Assembly (NCBI GenBank): GCA_051654865.1
Contig: JBOFYV010000043.1
Coordinates: 1-23,868, forward strand
Reading direction: 5' to 3'
DNA: 23,868 bases
DNA from: JBOFOR01 sp051654865
Lineage (GTDB): Bacteria > Bacillota > Clostridia > Peptostreptococcales > Peptostreptococcaceae
Shown here in pieces: positions 6,962-15,407 of the stretch. The notes under the pieces are model-generated. The model ran no database searches. It was given only the letters and a program-made list of their open reading frames with translations, and was not told the origin of the DNA. Position numbers and translations under genes: made by a program. Numbering within the stretch: the stretch's first letter is position 1; every line of letters begins with the position of its first letter.

Positions 6962-8074
6962 TTATATAATAGGCTTTTTAGAGTTTCCTCTAACATCAAT
7001 ATCTATAATTTCAACTACCTCATCACCTCTGTATCCTACAACATAGCTAGTCATATTTGCACATGAACAAGAGTGATTAGGTATTATTTCTATCTTATCT
7101 CCAACTTTTAAATTAGTTTCTCCAACTATTTCTATTTTACCAACTTCTTCAGAAAGACCAATTATATTTAAGTTATTATGACCTTTAACCTTACCAAATC
7201 CAGTTATTAAGGCACTACCGTGAGCACCTTTATCAAGGCCTAAACATTTACTTCCAACATCTACAATGAATAGATTCTCACTTGGTCTAGATATTATAGT
7301 TCCAAGTGCTGTTAATGAACAATCCTCTTCTTTACATATATCTAATGCTAATTGTATATTATCATAGAATGGATAGTTACCTGGTCTTAGGATATCAAAA
7401 ACCTCATTGTCAACAACATCAAAGAAAGTAGGAGTACTTCCAGTTGCCACATATTCAACATTAAATCCGTTTTCTACTAAATTATTTTTAGCACATGACA
7501 TAACATCAATTTCTTGCTTAGATATAGGAGCAACCTCTTCTGCTGACATAACTCCATACACATGACCTGGATGAGTACTAATTCCTATAAATTTTAAGTT
7601 ATTAAATTTACTTAATTCTTTTGCTAACTCTACCACTGAATTAGGAGTTACACCTAATCTGTTTAGCCCAGAGTTTATTAATATGAAATACTCTAAAGTA
7701 AGGTTTTCATTAGTAAGTTCATCATTCCAAGTTTTAGCGGATTCTATGTTATCAAAGCTAAGTATTATTCTAGCTTTTTTAGATAGTTCAATAACTCTTT
7801 TTATATTTGCAATATTTGCTATTGGATAAGGGAAAGTGATACTTTTAACTCCGTTATTTACAAAAGCTTCAGCTTCATCTATTGTACCAACTAGTAATCC
7901 TTTAGCTCCGTATTCTATTTGCATTTTAGCTAATTTTGTTGACTTATGAGTTTTAGTCATTGGCCAAAGTGCTTTATTATTTTTATTACATAAATCTTGT
8001 ACTACTTTTAAGTTATTTTCTAAAGCATCTAAGTTTAATATAAAGTTTGGTGTAGATAATTCATTTAATTTCAT
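6962..8074 (-). CDS. D-serine dehydratase/D-threonine aldolase-family PLP enzyme (fold type III)
   Basis: A 370-residue cytoplasmic enzyme with an alanine-racemase-type N-terminal barrel and the DSD1-type C-terminal domain. The family signature RPHxKxHK appears as WPMTKTHK (37-44), making K41 the probable PLP lysine, though the usual Arg and His of that motif are replaced. The metal site His-x-Cys/Asp is seen as PNHSCSCANM near the end (H334, C336). His-x-Cys is the D-serine dehydratase version; D-threonine aldolases usually have Asp there. GSTPTFF and RPGNYPFYD are typical cofactor and active-site loops. It probably breaks down a D-hydroxy amino acid. The RBS is AGAAAGGAA before ATG 8074, and a near-consensus promoter is at 8149-8177. 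Monocistronic. Exact substrate unknown. Confidence 0.85.
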   Translation of the reverse strand: MKLNELSTPNFILNLDALENNLKVVQDLCNKNNKALWPMTKTHKSTKLAKMQIEYGAKGLLVGTIDEAEAFVNNGVKSITFPYPIANIANIKRVIELSKKARIILSFDNIESAKTWNDELTNENLTLEYFILINSGLNRLGVTPNSVVELAKELSKFNNLKFIGISTHPGHVYGVMSAEEVAPISKQEIDVMSCAKNNLVENGFNVEYVATGSTPTFFDVVDNEVFDILRPGNYPFYDNIQLALDICKEEDCSLTALGTIISRPSENLFIVDVGSKCLGLDKGAHGSALITGFGKVKGHNNLNIIGLSEEVGKIEIVGETNLKVGDKIEIIPNHSCSCANMTSYVVGYRGDEVVEIIDIDVRGNSKKPII

Positions 8075-8148
8075 ATATTTGTATTCCTTTCTATATCTAT
8101 AAAGTAAATTTTATTTAATATTTTATTGTTGATTTAAACTATATTTAA

Positions 8149-8177
8149 TTTATAACATTTTAATAAATATAAGTCAA
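8149..8177 (-). promoter_or_regulatory. Sigma-A promoter for the D-amino-acid enzyme gene
   Basis: On the minus strand, TTGACT (8177-8172), exactly 17 bases, then TATAAA (8154-8149). Transcription should begin near 8142, giving a leader of about 70 bases with nothing notable in it. Confidence 0.7.
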
Positions 8178-8348
8178 TATTAAAAATAAATTATATTTAA
8201 TAAAAGTTAGTAAAAGTAAATATAGTTTGAAAAGTAAGCGTAATACTATACTTAATATCTATAATAATTAAGCATATTATACATATTATTTACTTTAAAG
8301 AAAAATGAAGAAATTTGAGGATGTTTGTAATACAAAGTATGTAAGATA

Positions 8349-8357
8349 TGATATAAT
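8349..8357 (+). promoter_or_regulatory. Extended -10 promoter for the histidine kinase
   Basis: TGA followed by TATAAT (8352-8357), 42 bases before the kinase start. A TTGTAA at 8325-8330 is 21 bases away, too far to be a proper -35. The rest of the 8075-8398 intergenic region is very A/T-rich and shows no other feature. Confidence 0.5.
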
Positions 8358-8398
8358 TTAAAATAATGATAAAAAAATAACAAAAAGGAAATTAAAAT

Positions 8399-10387
8399 AT
8401 GTATAATAACAATTTTTTTAAATACAAATCAAATGAAAAAAATACAAATAATATAGCTTTGATAATTATTATATCTTTATGTATATTTTTCTCATATGTT
8501 TTTGAACTTATATTAATTGAAAAATCTTATAAAGTAATATTATTTAATGAAAATGATATTAAGATTATATTTAACCTTATATTGTCAACAATGGGAATTG
8601 TAAGTTGTTTAGTATCTTATAATAGCAATAAAAAGGATGAGATATTTATAATGTCTTTAATGTACACAATGTTTGGAGTAGATATTCTAAACTCTAAAGC
8701 GACAGGCTATTTAAATGATTTATCATCTGAATACTATGCATTACTAACATCCTTTATAAGAGTTTTAATTGTGTATATATCTGTAAGTAAAGCGAATAGA
8801 ATAAAAGCAATAATCCTAAAAGATAAAATTAAATCGTTGTTAGTTATTGTTGTAATATCCTATATATGTATTAAGATAGAGCATACATATATATATCCAT
8901 ATAATGAAGGGGTATCTTTACTTTATAAACACTATAATTTAATACTGATGATTATGTATATAATAATTGCATTTAAATATTTTAAGAAAAGTATAATAGA
9001 AAATGATTGTATATATGGAGTAATAGGTTCTAGTGCACTATTATTTTCAATAAAATCAACATATGACTATTATTACTTAATAAATTCTAACTCCAAGATT
9101 TATTTAAGTGGTTATACAGCAATACTGTTGGCATTTATAGTTTATATAATAGGCATATTTATAGAATTGAATAAATCCACAAAAATAAATAAAGAGTTAG
9201 ATGAACAAAGAAGTCTATTCATTAAAATAATAGATGAAAATGTTCATAGAAATGTAATAATATGCGATGAAAATTATTACATAAACTATAAAAATAAAAA
9301 GGCAAAGAATAGCTTAGAAGAAGTAGAGCCGATTTTAAATATAAGTTGTGAATTAGGTGAAAAATTTGAACTTGAAAAAATATTTGAAAATTTAATAGAC
9401 TTAAAAGAAATAGAAAAAGAGTTAGTTAAAAATCAAAACTATAGAAAAGAAATATATCTAGAATATAATGATAGTATAATCGATTTATATATTCATTTAT
9501 TTGAAATTAACAATAGTAAATATAAGGTAATAAATATAACAGATGTATCGGCTAAATACAAATTGGAAAAAACATTGATTAAATTTGAAGCTATGGAAAA
9601 AGAGGATACAATAAAAAATGAGTTTTTCTCAAATATAAGCCATGAGTTAAAAACACCATTAAATGTTATATACTCAACAAATCAATTATTAGATGTTAGC
9701 ATACAAAGAGATGACTTTAAAGAAGTTTATATGAAATTTAGCGATTGTTTAAGAATTAATTGCAAACGAATGTTAAGACTGATAGATAATATAGTTGATA
9801 TTACAAAGCTTGATGTTGGATTTAAAGAGCCTAATTTTAAAAACTATAATATAGTAAATATTATTGAAGATATGAGTTTGTCAGTTGTAAACTATGCTAA
9901 GACTAAAGAAATTGATATAATATTTGATACAGATATTGAAGAATTATATATAAAACTAGACTTAGATATGCTAGAGAGGATTGTTTTAAATTTATTATCT
10001 AATGCAATAAAGTTTAGTAACAAAAATAGCACTGTAACAGTGAAAATTATTAGTGATAAAGAATGGGTAGGAATTAAAGTAATAGACAATGGGATAGGTA
10101 TAGATCCTGAAATTCAACCTATAATATTTGATCGATTTGTACAAGGGGATAAATCTATTAGAAGGAAAAAAGAAGGAAGTGGAATTGGACTTAGTTTAGT
10201 TAAATCTTTTGTAGAGTTAATGGAAGGTGAAATATATCTAAAAAGTGATGGTAAAAGTGGTTCTGAATTTACAGTATTGTTACCAAATAAAATATTATTA
10301 GATGATGATAGTGTAGAATATAATAGCTACAATGTAGATGAAGAGCGTATTAAATTAGAGTTTTCGGATATATATGAATTATTCTAA
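8399..10387 (+). CDS. Membrane sensor histidine kinase (orphan)
   Basis: A 662-residue sensor kinase. About eight hydrophobic helices span residues 18-257, resembling MASE-type integral-membrane sensor domains. A short coiled segment and a degenerate PAS-like region (about 265-385) follow, then the dimerisation/phosphoacceptor helix with FFSNISHELKTPLNVI (H415). The ATPase domain has all boxes: N box NLLSNAIKFS (531-540), G1 DNGIGI (563-568), F box FDRF (577-580) and G2 GSGIGLSL (593-600). It should autophosphorylate at H415 in response to an unknown signal sensed in or at the membrane. No response regulator gene lies in the window, so its partner is elsewhere. RBS AAAAAGGAA precedes ATG 8399. 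Such orphan kinases in clostridia can act in sporulation phosphorelays; that link is speculation here. Confidence 0.88.
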   Translation: MYNNNFFKYKSNEKNTNNIALIIIISLCIFFSYVFELILIEKSYKVILFNENDIKIIFNLILSTMGIVSCLVSYNSNKKDEIFIMSLMYTMFGVDILNSKATGYLNDLSSEYYALLTSFIRVLIVYISVSKANRIKAIILKDKIKSLLVIVVISYICIKIEHTYIYPYNEGVSLLYKHYNLILMIMYIIIAFKYFKKSIIENDCIYGVIGSSALLFSIKSTYDYYYLINSNSKIYLSGYTAILLAFIVYIIGIFIELNKSTKINKELDEQRSLFIKIIDENVHRNVIICDENYYINYKNKKAKNSLEEVEPILNISCELGEKFELEKIFENLIDLKEIEKELVKNQNYRKEIYLEYNDSIIDLYIHLFEINNSKYKVINITDVSAKYKLEKTLIKFEAMEKEDTIKNEFFSNISHELKTPLNVIYSTNQLLDVSIQRDDFKEVYMKFSDCLRINCKRMLRLIDNIVDITKLDVGFKEPNFKNYNIVNIIEDMSLSVVNYAKTKEIDIIFDTDIEELYIKLDLDMLERIVLNLLSNAIKFSNKNSTVTVKIISDKEWVGIKVIDNGIGIDPEIQPIIFDRFVQGDKSIRRKKEGSGIGLSLVKSFVELMEGEIYLKSDGKSGSEFTVLLPNKILLDDDSVEYNSYNVDEERIKLEFSDIYELF

Positions 10388-10425
10388 GTCATAAAATAAA
10401 AAAAATTAAATACATTATAAGTATA

Positions 10426-10456
10426 TAGCCATTCATTTATATAAAATGAATGGCTA
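10426..10456 (+). terminator. Hairpin after the histidine kinase gene
   Basis: A 13-bp perfect stem (10426-10438 with 10444-10456) and a 5-base loop, followed by only a weak T/A tail (ATTATTAT). Probably the kinase terminator. Confidence 0.6.
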
Positions 10457-10707
10457 ATTATTATGCAAGAGAAGTGATAAAACTTGACTTTTACACAGAT
10501 TCATTAATTGATTTTAATTATAAAATGGACCATTGGAGTAAAGAATTGTTAATAAAATGAAGTGAACAAAGAAAAACATGTATAGTGAAAAAATCTTATT
10601 GATTTAAAGATATTTAGGTAGCTACAATTAAGTTGAACTAATAAAAAAATATGGTACATTAATTGTAATTATAAAATATTTAATATTATTTTATAGGAGA
10701 GATTAAA
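10457..10707. other. Intergenic region with a possible gene remnant and the cluster promoter
   Basis: No intact gene is seen. From GTG 10474 a 28-codon frame (VIKLDFYTDSLIDFNYKMDH and on, to TGA 10558-10560) looks protein-like. It continues past that TGA as SEQRKTCIVKKSY before another TGA. It has no clear RBS and may be a decayed gene end. A promoter candidate for the downstream cluster is at 10633-10660. Confidence 0.35.
10633..10660 (+). promoter_or_regulatory. Candidate promoter of the kor-mcm-mmd cluster
   Basis: TTGAAC (10633-10638), a 16-base spacer and TACATT (10655-10660). A TG one base upstream of the -10 makes it an extended -10. The leader to GTG 10708 would be about 40 bases, with no room for a riboswitch. 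Confidence 0.45.
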
Positions 10708-10902
10708 GTGGATAAAAAACTAGTGATTGAAAAAACTTGGTGCAAAAAATGCGGAATTTGTGTGGAATACTGCCCTAAAAAGGTTTTAGAAATTAACAGT
10801 GACGGAGTAGAATTAATAGACGAAGAAAAATGTATACTTTGTGGTTTGTGTGAACTAAGATGTCCAGATTATGCAATTTATATTGAAGAAAATAATGAGT
10901 AG
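10708..10902 (+). CDS. korD: 2-oxoacid:ferredoxin oxidoreductase, ferredoxin-like delta subunit
   Basis: A 64-residue protein with two complete [4Fe-4S] motifs of the form CxxCxxCxxxCP: C12, C15, C18, C22 and C42, C45, C48, C52. It is the delta-type electron-transfer subunit of a four-subunit 2-oxoacid:ferredoxin oxidoreductase, passing electrons from the TPP subunit to soluble ferredoxin. The start is GTG, set by TAGGAGA nine bases upstream. It is the first gene of the twelve-gene cluster and lies 14 bases before korA. Alone it could be any small ferredoxin; the korABC genes that follow make the assignment firm. Confidence 0.9.
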   Translation: MDKKLVIEKTWCKKCGICVEYCPKKVLEINSDGVELIDEEKCILCGLCELRCPDYAIYIEENNE

Positions 10903-10916
10903 AGTAGGTGGAGAAT

Positions 10917-12062
10917 ATGGCAAGAAAAATAAAATTAATGCAAGGAAATGAAGCTTGTGTACATGGTGCTATACATGCCGGGATGAAATTTTTCGCTGGA
11001 TATCCTATAACTCCATCAACAGAAATAGCAGAAGTATCATCACTAATGTTGCCAAGAGTTAAAGGAGCCTTTATACAAATGGAAGATGAAATAGCATCTA
11101 TGTCGGCAATAATAGGTGCATCTATAGCAGGTAAAAAAGCAATGACGGCAACTAGTGGGCCTGGTTTTTCTCTAAAACAAGAAGCTATAGGGTATGCATG
11201 CCTATCAGAAACACCTTGTGTAGTAGTAAATGTCCAAAGAAGCGGACCAAGTACAGGACTTCCAACAAGCCCATCTCAAGGAGATTTAATGCAAGCTAGG
11301 TGGGGAACTCATGGAGATCATTCTATAATAGCACTATCACCTTCAACAGTATCTGAAACTTATGAATTAACAGTTAAAGCATTTAATCTTGCAGAAAAAT
11401 ATAGAACACCAGTAATCTTATTACTAGATGAAGTGATAGGTCATATGAGAGAAAAAGTAGACCTAACAGAATTAGAAAATTTAGAGGTTATAAATAGGAA
11501 AAGAACAACTTCTTCAAAGGAAGAGTTTAAAGCATATGAGTATACAGAAGACCTAATTCCTAATATGGAAGGTATAGGAGATGGGTACAAATTTCACGTA
11601 ACTGGGCTTATTCATGATGAAACAGGTTTTCCAACTAATAGTACAAAAGAAGCTCACAGATTACTTACTAGATTAAATGATAAAATAATCAATAATTTAG
11701 ATGATATTCTTATGTATGAAAATTATTATACTGATGATTGTGAATTATTAATAGTAACATTTGGATGCATGGTAAGAACTAGCAAAGAGGTTGTAGACAA
11801 CCTAAGAGAAAAAGGAGTAAATATAGGCTTACTTGCTATAAAAACAGTGTGGCCATTCCCAGAAAAAGTAGTAGAGGAATTTAGTAAAAAAGTAGATTAT
11901 ATATTTGTACCAGAAATGAATATGGGTCAGATGATACTAGAAGTAGAAAGAATAGTAAAAAATAATTGCCAAGTAATAGGCGTTAATAAATATAATGGAG
12001 AAATTATAACTCCAGATGAGATAACTACAAGTATAGAGGAGGTAATAGAATATGCCAAGTAA
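10917..12062 (+). CDS. korA: 2-oxoacid:ferredoxin oxidoreductase alpha subunit (probably 2-oxoglutarate)
   Basis: A 381-residue subunit holding the pyrimidine-binding and transketolase C-terminal-like domains of the KGOR type. It opens with KLMQGNEACVHGAIHAG, the classic KorA start, and has YPITPSTE (29-36), the TSGPGFSLKQE segment and the RSGPSTGLPTSPSQGD loop that form the substrate and TPP pocket. With KorB it converts 2-oxoglutarate plus CoA to succinyl-CoA, CO2 and reduced ferredoxin, reversibly. A GTG at 10908 also opens the frame but lies inside the Shine-Dalgarno (TAGGTGGAG, 10905-10913), so ATG 10917 is used. It overlaps korB by 11 bases. Separating 2-oxoglutarate from branched-chain 2-oxoacid specificity is not possible by eye; the mutase genes downstream favour succinyl-CoA as product. 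Confidence 0.88.
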   Translation: MARKIKLMQGNEACVHGAIHAGMKFFAGYPITPSTEIAEVSSLMLPRVKGAFIQMEDEIASMSAIIGASIAGKKAMTATSGPGFSLKQEAIGYACLSETPCVVVNVQRSGPSTGLPTSPSQGDLMQARWGTHGDHSIIALSPSTVSETYELTVKAFNLAEKYRTPVILLLDEVIGHMREKVDLTELENLEVINRKRTTSSKEEFKAYEYTEDLIPNMEGIGDGYKFHVTGLIHDETGFPTNSTKEAHRLLTRLNDKIINNLDDILMYENYYTDDCELLIVTFGCMVRTSKEVVDNLREKGVNIGLLAIKTVWPFPEKVVEEFSKKVDYIFVPEMNMGQMILEVERIVKNNCQVIGVNKYNGEIITPDEITTSIEEVIEYAK

Positions 12063-12852
12063 AATTATAGAAAATAATTTTAGAACTAATAGGCTTCCTC
12101 ATATATGGTGTCCAGGATGTGGTCATGGAATACTTATGCATTCTATAGCTAGAGCAATAGAAGATCTTAAGTTAGACAAAGATAAAATATGTATAGTATC
12201 AGGAATAGGTTGTTCATCAAGAGCAAGTGGATACTTTGATTACAATACAATTCATACAACTCACGGAAGAGCCCTTACATTTGCAACAGGTGTAAAGTTA
12301 GCGAATCCAGAGTTAAAAGTTATAGTTATAACAGGGGATGGAGATGCCACTGCTATAGGAGGAAATCACTTGATTCACTCTTGTAGAAGAAATATAGATA
12401 TTACAACAATAGTATTTAATAATAATATTTATGGTATGACAGGAGGTCAATATTCACCAACTACTCCTACAAACGACAAAGCAACAACAGCACCTTATGG
12501 GAATATAGATAAACCATTTGATATATGCAGTTTATCAGATGCAGCAGGAGCTACATTTGTAGCTAGAGCAAGCGCATATCATGTAAATCAAATGCAATCA
12601 TATGTAAAAAAAGCTTTAACTCACAAAGGATTTTCATTAGTAGAGGGATTAAGTACTTGCCCAACATATTATGGAAGAAAGAATAAAAAGGGTTCGGCAG
12701 TTGAGTTATTAGATGAAATAAAAGAAAATTGTATGGTAACAAACGATACTAATAAAGCAAAAGAAAATAATAAAATAGCAATAGGAATTTTTAAAGATAT
12801 AAATTTACCAGAGTATACAGAAGAATACCAGAAAATAATGGATAAATTTTAA
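12052..12852 (+). CDS. korB: 2-oxoacid:ferredoxin oxidoreductase beta subunit (TPP-binding)
   Basis: A 266-residue subunit that binds thiamine diphosphate and an Fe-S cluster. The TPP motif runs from GDGDATAIGGNH (95-106) to NNNIYGMTGGQ (123-133). Cysteines C20, C23 (WCPGCGHG), C54 (GIGCSSR) and C203 (STCPTYYGRKN) are placed like the [4Fe-4S] ligands of related enzymes. It forms the catalytic core with KorA and feeds electrons to KorD. Its ATG overlaps the end of korA, indicating translational coupling, and GAGGAGG at 12037-12042 inside korA serves as RBS. Confidence 0.9.
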   Translation: MPSKIIENNFRTNRLPHIWCPGCGHGILMHSIARAIEDLKLDKDKICIVSGIGCSSRASGYFDYNTIHTTHGRALTFATGVKLANPELKVIVITGDGDATAIGGNHLIHSCRRNIDITTIVFNNNIYGMTGGQYSPTTPTNDKATTAPYGNIDKPFDICSLSDAAGATFVARASAYHVNQMQSYVKKALTHKGFSLVEGLSTCPTYYGRKNKKGSAVELLDEIKENCMVTNDTNKAKENNKIAIGIFKDINLPEYTEEYQKIMDKF

Positions 12853-12875
12853 GATTATTAGGAGATGTATTTCAT

Positions 12876-13406
12876 ATGAAAATGGAGATTAGGCTAAGTG
12901 GTTCAGGCGGTCAAGGGCTTATACTAGCAGGAATAATTTTAGCAGAAGGTGCCATAGTTTCAAACTTAAATGCAATTCAATCACAATCATATGGTCCAGA
13001 AGCTCGTGGAGGAGCAAGTAAATCAGAAGTAATTATAAGTGAAAAAAATATAAACTTTCCAAAAGTAATAAATTCAGACATATTAATTTCATTAACTCAA
13101 AAATCATTCAATGAATATTCAAATCATATAAAAACTGGAAGTATCATTATAGTTGATTCTTCAATAGAAATAGGAGAATTAGAGAATATAACTGTTTACA
13201 AAGTTCCAATAATAGAAACTGCAAATGAAGTAGTAAAAAAATCTATGACAGCAAATATAGTAACTTTAGGAGTCCTTAGCAATTTAATACCACAAATAAA
13301 TCCAGAACATATAAAACATGCAATAATAAATAGAGTTCCAAGAGGAAGTGAAGAAATAAATATAAAAGCTTTTGAAGAAGGAAAAAAATTAATAAAAGAA
13401 AGCTAA
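12876..13406 (+). CDS. korC: 2-oxoacid:ferredoxin oxidoreductase gamma subunit
   Basis: A 176-residue gamma subunit, the CoA-interacting part of the complex. It shows the family pattern GSGGQGLILAGIILAEGA (9-26), a dinucleotide-like glycine loop, followed by QSYGPEARGGASKSEV, both hallmarks of the POR/KOR gamma family. Length is normal. AGGAG (12860-12864) lies 11 bases before ATG 12876. It completes the D-A-B-C order and is followed 17 bases later by the mutase large subunit, so the two enzymes are likely co-transcribed. Confidence 0.9.
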   Translation: MKMEIRLSGSGGQGLILAGIILAEGAIVSNLNAIQSQSYGPEARGGASKSEVIISEKNINFPKVINSDILISLTQKSFNEYSNHIKTGSIIIVDSSIEIGELENITVYKVPIIETANEVVKKSMTANIVTLGVLSNLIPQINPEHIKHAIINRVPRGSEEINIKAFEEGKKLIKES

Positions 13407-13423
13407 GTATTGGGGAGGAAATT

Positions 13424-14980
13424 ATGAAGGAAGAAAAGATTCTTTATACACCACTAGATATAAATATAGATTATGAAAATGATTTAGGATACCCAGGGCA
13501 ATACCCATATACAAGAGGGGTTCAACCTAATATGTATAGAGGTAGGCTTTGGACAATGAGAATGTATGCAGGATTTGCAACTGCAGAAGAGTCTAACCAA
13601 AGGTATAAGTATCTAATAGAACAAGGATCAATGGGGCTTTCAGTAGCATTTGATTTACCTACTCAAATGGGATATGATTCAAGTGATGATATAGCTCAAG
13701 GAGAAGTAGGAAAAGTAGGCGTTGCAATAGATTCACTAGCTGATATGGAAATATTATTTGATGGAATACAATTAGATAAAGTATCAACATCAATGACTAT
13801 AAATGCACCAGCAGCAGTGTTACTTGCAATGTATATAGCCGTAGCAAAAAAACAAGGGGTAAGTCCAGATAAACTAAGAGGAACTATACAAAATGATATA
13901 TTAAAAGAGTATGTAGCAAGAGGCACTTATATATTCCCAGTAAATCCATCAATGAGGCTTATAACAGATATATTTGAATATTGTTCAAAGGAAGTTCCAA
14001 AGTGGAACACAATAAGTATATCAGGCTATCATATAAGAGAAGCTGGAGCTAATGCAGTTCAAGAAGTAGCATTTACTTTAGCTGATGGTATAGCATATGT
14101 AAATGCAGCAATAGAAGCAGGACTTAATGTAGATGATTTTGCTCCTAGACTTTCATTCTTCTTTAATGCACACAATGATTTATTAGAAGAAGTAGCTAAA
14201 TTTAGAGCAGCAAGAAGAATGTGGGCTAGAATAATGAAAGATAAATTTGGAGCAAAGAATCCAAAGTCAATGGCACTTAAATTCCATACTCAAACAGCTG
14301 GATGTACACTAACAGCTCAACAACCACAAAATAATATAGTAAGAGTGGCAATACAAACTTTAGCGGCAGTACTTGGAGGAACGCAGTCACTACATACAAA
14401 CTCTAAGGATGAAGCACTTGCTCTACCAACAGAAGACTCAGTAATGGTAGCACTAAGAACACAACAAATAGTAGCTCATGAAAGTGGAGCAGCAGATGTT
14501 GTAGATCCATTAGCAGGTTCTTATTATATAGAAAGTTTAACTAATAAAATAGAAGAAGAAGCAATGAATATCATAAATAAAATAGAAGAATTAGGTGGAG
14601 CTCCAGCTGCAATAGAAAAAGGATATATTCAGCAAGAAATAATGGATAGCGCTTATACTTATCAAAGGGAAATTGAAGAAGATGAAAGAATAATAGTTGG
14701 GGTTAATAAGTTTAAAATAGAAGAAGAAGATCCAAAAGGATTATTAAGAGTAGACCCAGCTGTTGGAGAAAGACAAATAGAAAAGATAAATAAGCTAAAA
14801 GAAAACAGAGATGAACAACAAGTAAGAGAAACTCTTGAAGCTTTAGAGAATGCTTGTAGCAGTGATGAAAACTTGATGCCATATATACTTGATGCTGTAG
14901 AAAGCTATGCAACACTAGGAGAAATATGTGGGGTAATGAGAGCTGTATTTGGAGAATACAAGCAGGCAGTTATGATTTAA
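13424..14980 (+). CDS. mcmA1: Methylmalonyl-CoA mutase, large (catalytic) subunit, lacking the B12 domain
   Basis: A 518-residue TIM-barrel substrate domain of a coenzyme-B12 acyl-CoA mutase, interconverting succinyl-CoA and (R)-methylmalonyl-CoA. The B12-binding domain is not fused but encoded next door. Aligning by eye with the Propionibacterium enzyme, Y48 (TMRMYAGF) matches Tyr89, R166 (KEYVARGT) matches Arg207, and H203 (SGYHIREAG) matches His244. Tyr89 and Arg207 hold the second carboxylate. Isobutyryl-CoA mutases have Phe and Gln there, so this reads as a true methylmalonyl-CoA mutase, although general sequence style (RGRLWT, FNAHNDLLEE) is closer to the split isobutyryl-CoA-type enzymes. 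RBS GGGGAGGAA precedes ATG 13424. Confidence 0.9.
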   Translation: MKEEKILYTPLDINIDYENDLGYPGQYPYTRGVQPNMYRGRLWTMRMYAGFATAEESNQRYKYLIEQGSMGLSVAFDLPTQMGYDSSDDIAQGEVGKVGVAIDSLADMEILFDGIQLDKVSTSMTINAPAAVLLAMYIAVAKKQGVSPDKLRGTIQNDILKEYVARGTYIFPVNPSMRLITDIFEYCSKEVPKWNTISISGYHIREAGANAVQEVAFTLADGIAYVNAAIEAGLNVDDFAPRLSFFFNAHNDLLEEVAKFRAARRMWARIMKDKFGAKNPKSMALKFHTQTAGCTLTAQQPQNNIVRVAIQTLAAVLGGTQSLHTNSKDEALALPTEDSVMVALRTQQIVAHESGAADVVDPLAGSYYIESLTNKIEEEAMNIINKIEELGGAPAAIEKGYIQQEIMDSAYTYQREIEEDERIIVGVNKFKIEEEDPKGLLRVDPAVGERQIEKINKLKENRDEQQVRETLEALENACSSDENLMPYILDAVESYATLGEICGVMRAVFGEYKQAVMI

Positions 14981-14996
14981 TTTAAGGAGGATGAAT

Positions 14997-15407
14997 ATGA
15001 AAAAAATAAGAGTGTTAGTAGCTAAACCAGGCCTTGATGGACACGATAGAGGTGCAAAAGTTATAGCACGTGCCCTTAGAGATGCAGGTATGGAAGTAAT
15101 ATATACAGGACTTCGACAAACTCCACAACAAATAGTTCAGGCAGCGATACAAGAGGATGTAGATGTTGTTTCAATGAGTATATTATCGGGTGCTCATAAT
15201 CATTTACTTCCAAAAATTGTAGAGTTATTAAAAGTTGAAGGCGCATACGATGATATGTTAGTTATAGCAGGGGGGGTTATACCAAAGGAAGATATACCAT
15301 TTTTAAAAGAAAGTGGAATAGCTGAAATATTTACGCCAGGTACACCAACGTCAGTAACAATAGATTATATAAAAGAAAATGTTAAGGATAAGGTATGGAA
15401 TTTATAA
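14997..15407 (+). CDS. mcmA2: Methylmalonyl-CoA mutase, B12-binding small subunit
   Basis: A 136-residue stand-alone cobalamin-binding domain with a Rossmann-like fold. The lower-axial-ligand motif DxHxxG is DGHDRG (14-19, H16), followed by the conserved SMSILSGAH loop and IAGGVIP, which embrace the nucleotide tail of B12. It pairs with the large subunit just upstream to form the working mutase, a split arrangement also known from archaea and some anaerobes. ATG 14991 touches AAGGAGG with no spacing; ATG 14997 has the proper spacing and gives MKKIRVLVAKPG, the usual start. Its end overlaps meaB by 13 bases. Confidence 0.92.
   Translation: MKKIRVLVAKPGLDGHDRGAKVIARALRDAGMEVIYTGLRQTPQQIVQAAIQEDVDVVSMSILSGAHNHLLPKIVELLKVEGAYDDMLVIAGGVIPKEDIPFLKESGIAEIFTPGTPTSVTIDYIKENVKDKVWNL

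Noticed and set aside
10484..10524. TTGACT with TATAAA as a promoter before the kor cluster
   Set aside because: The spacing is 29 bases, far too long. The pair at 10633-10660 is better.
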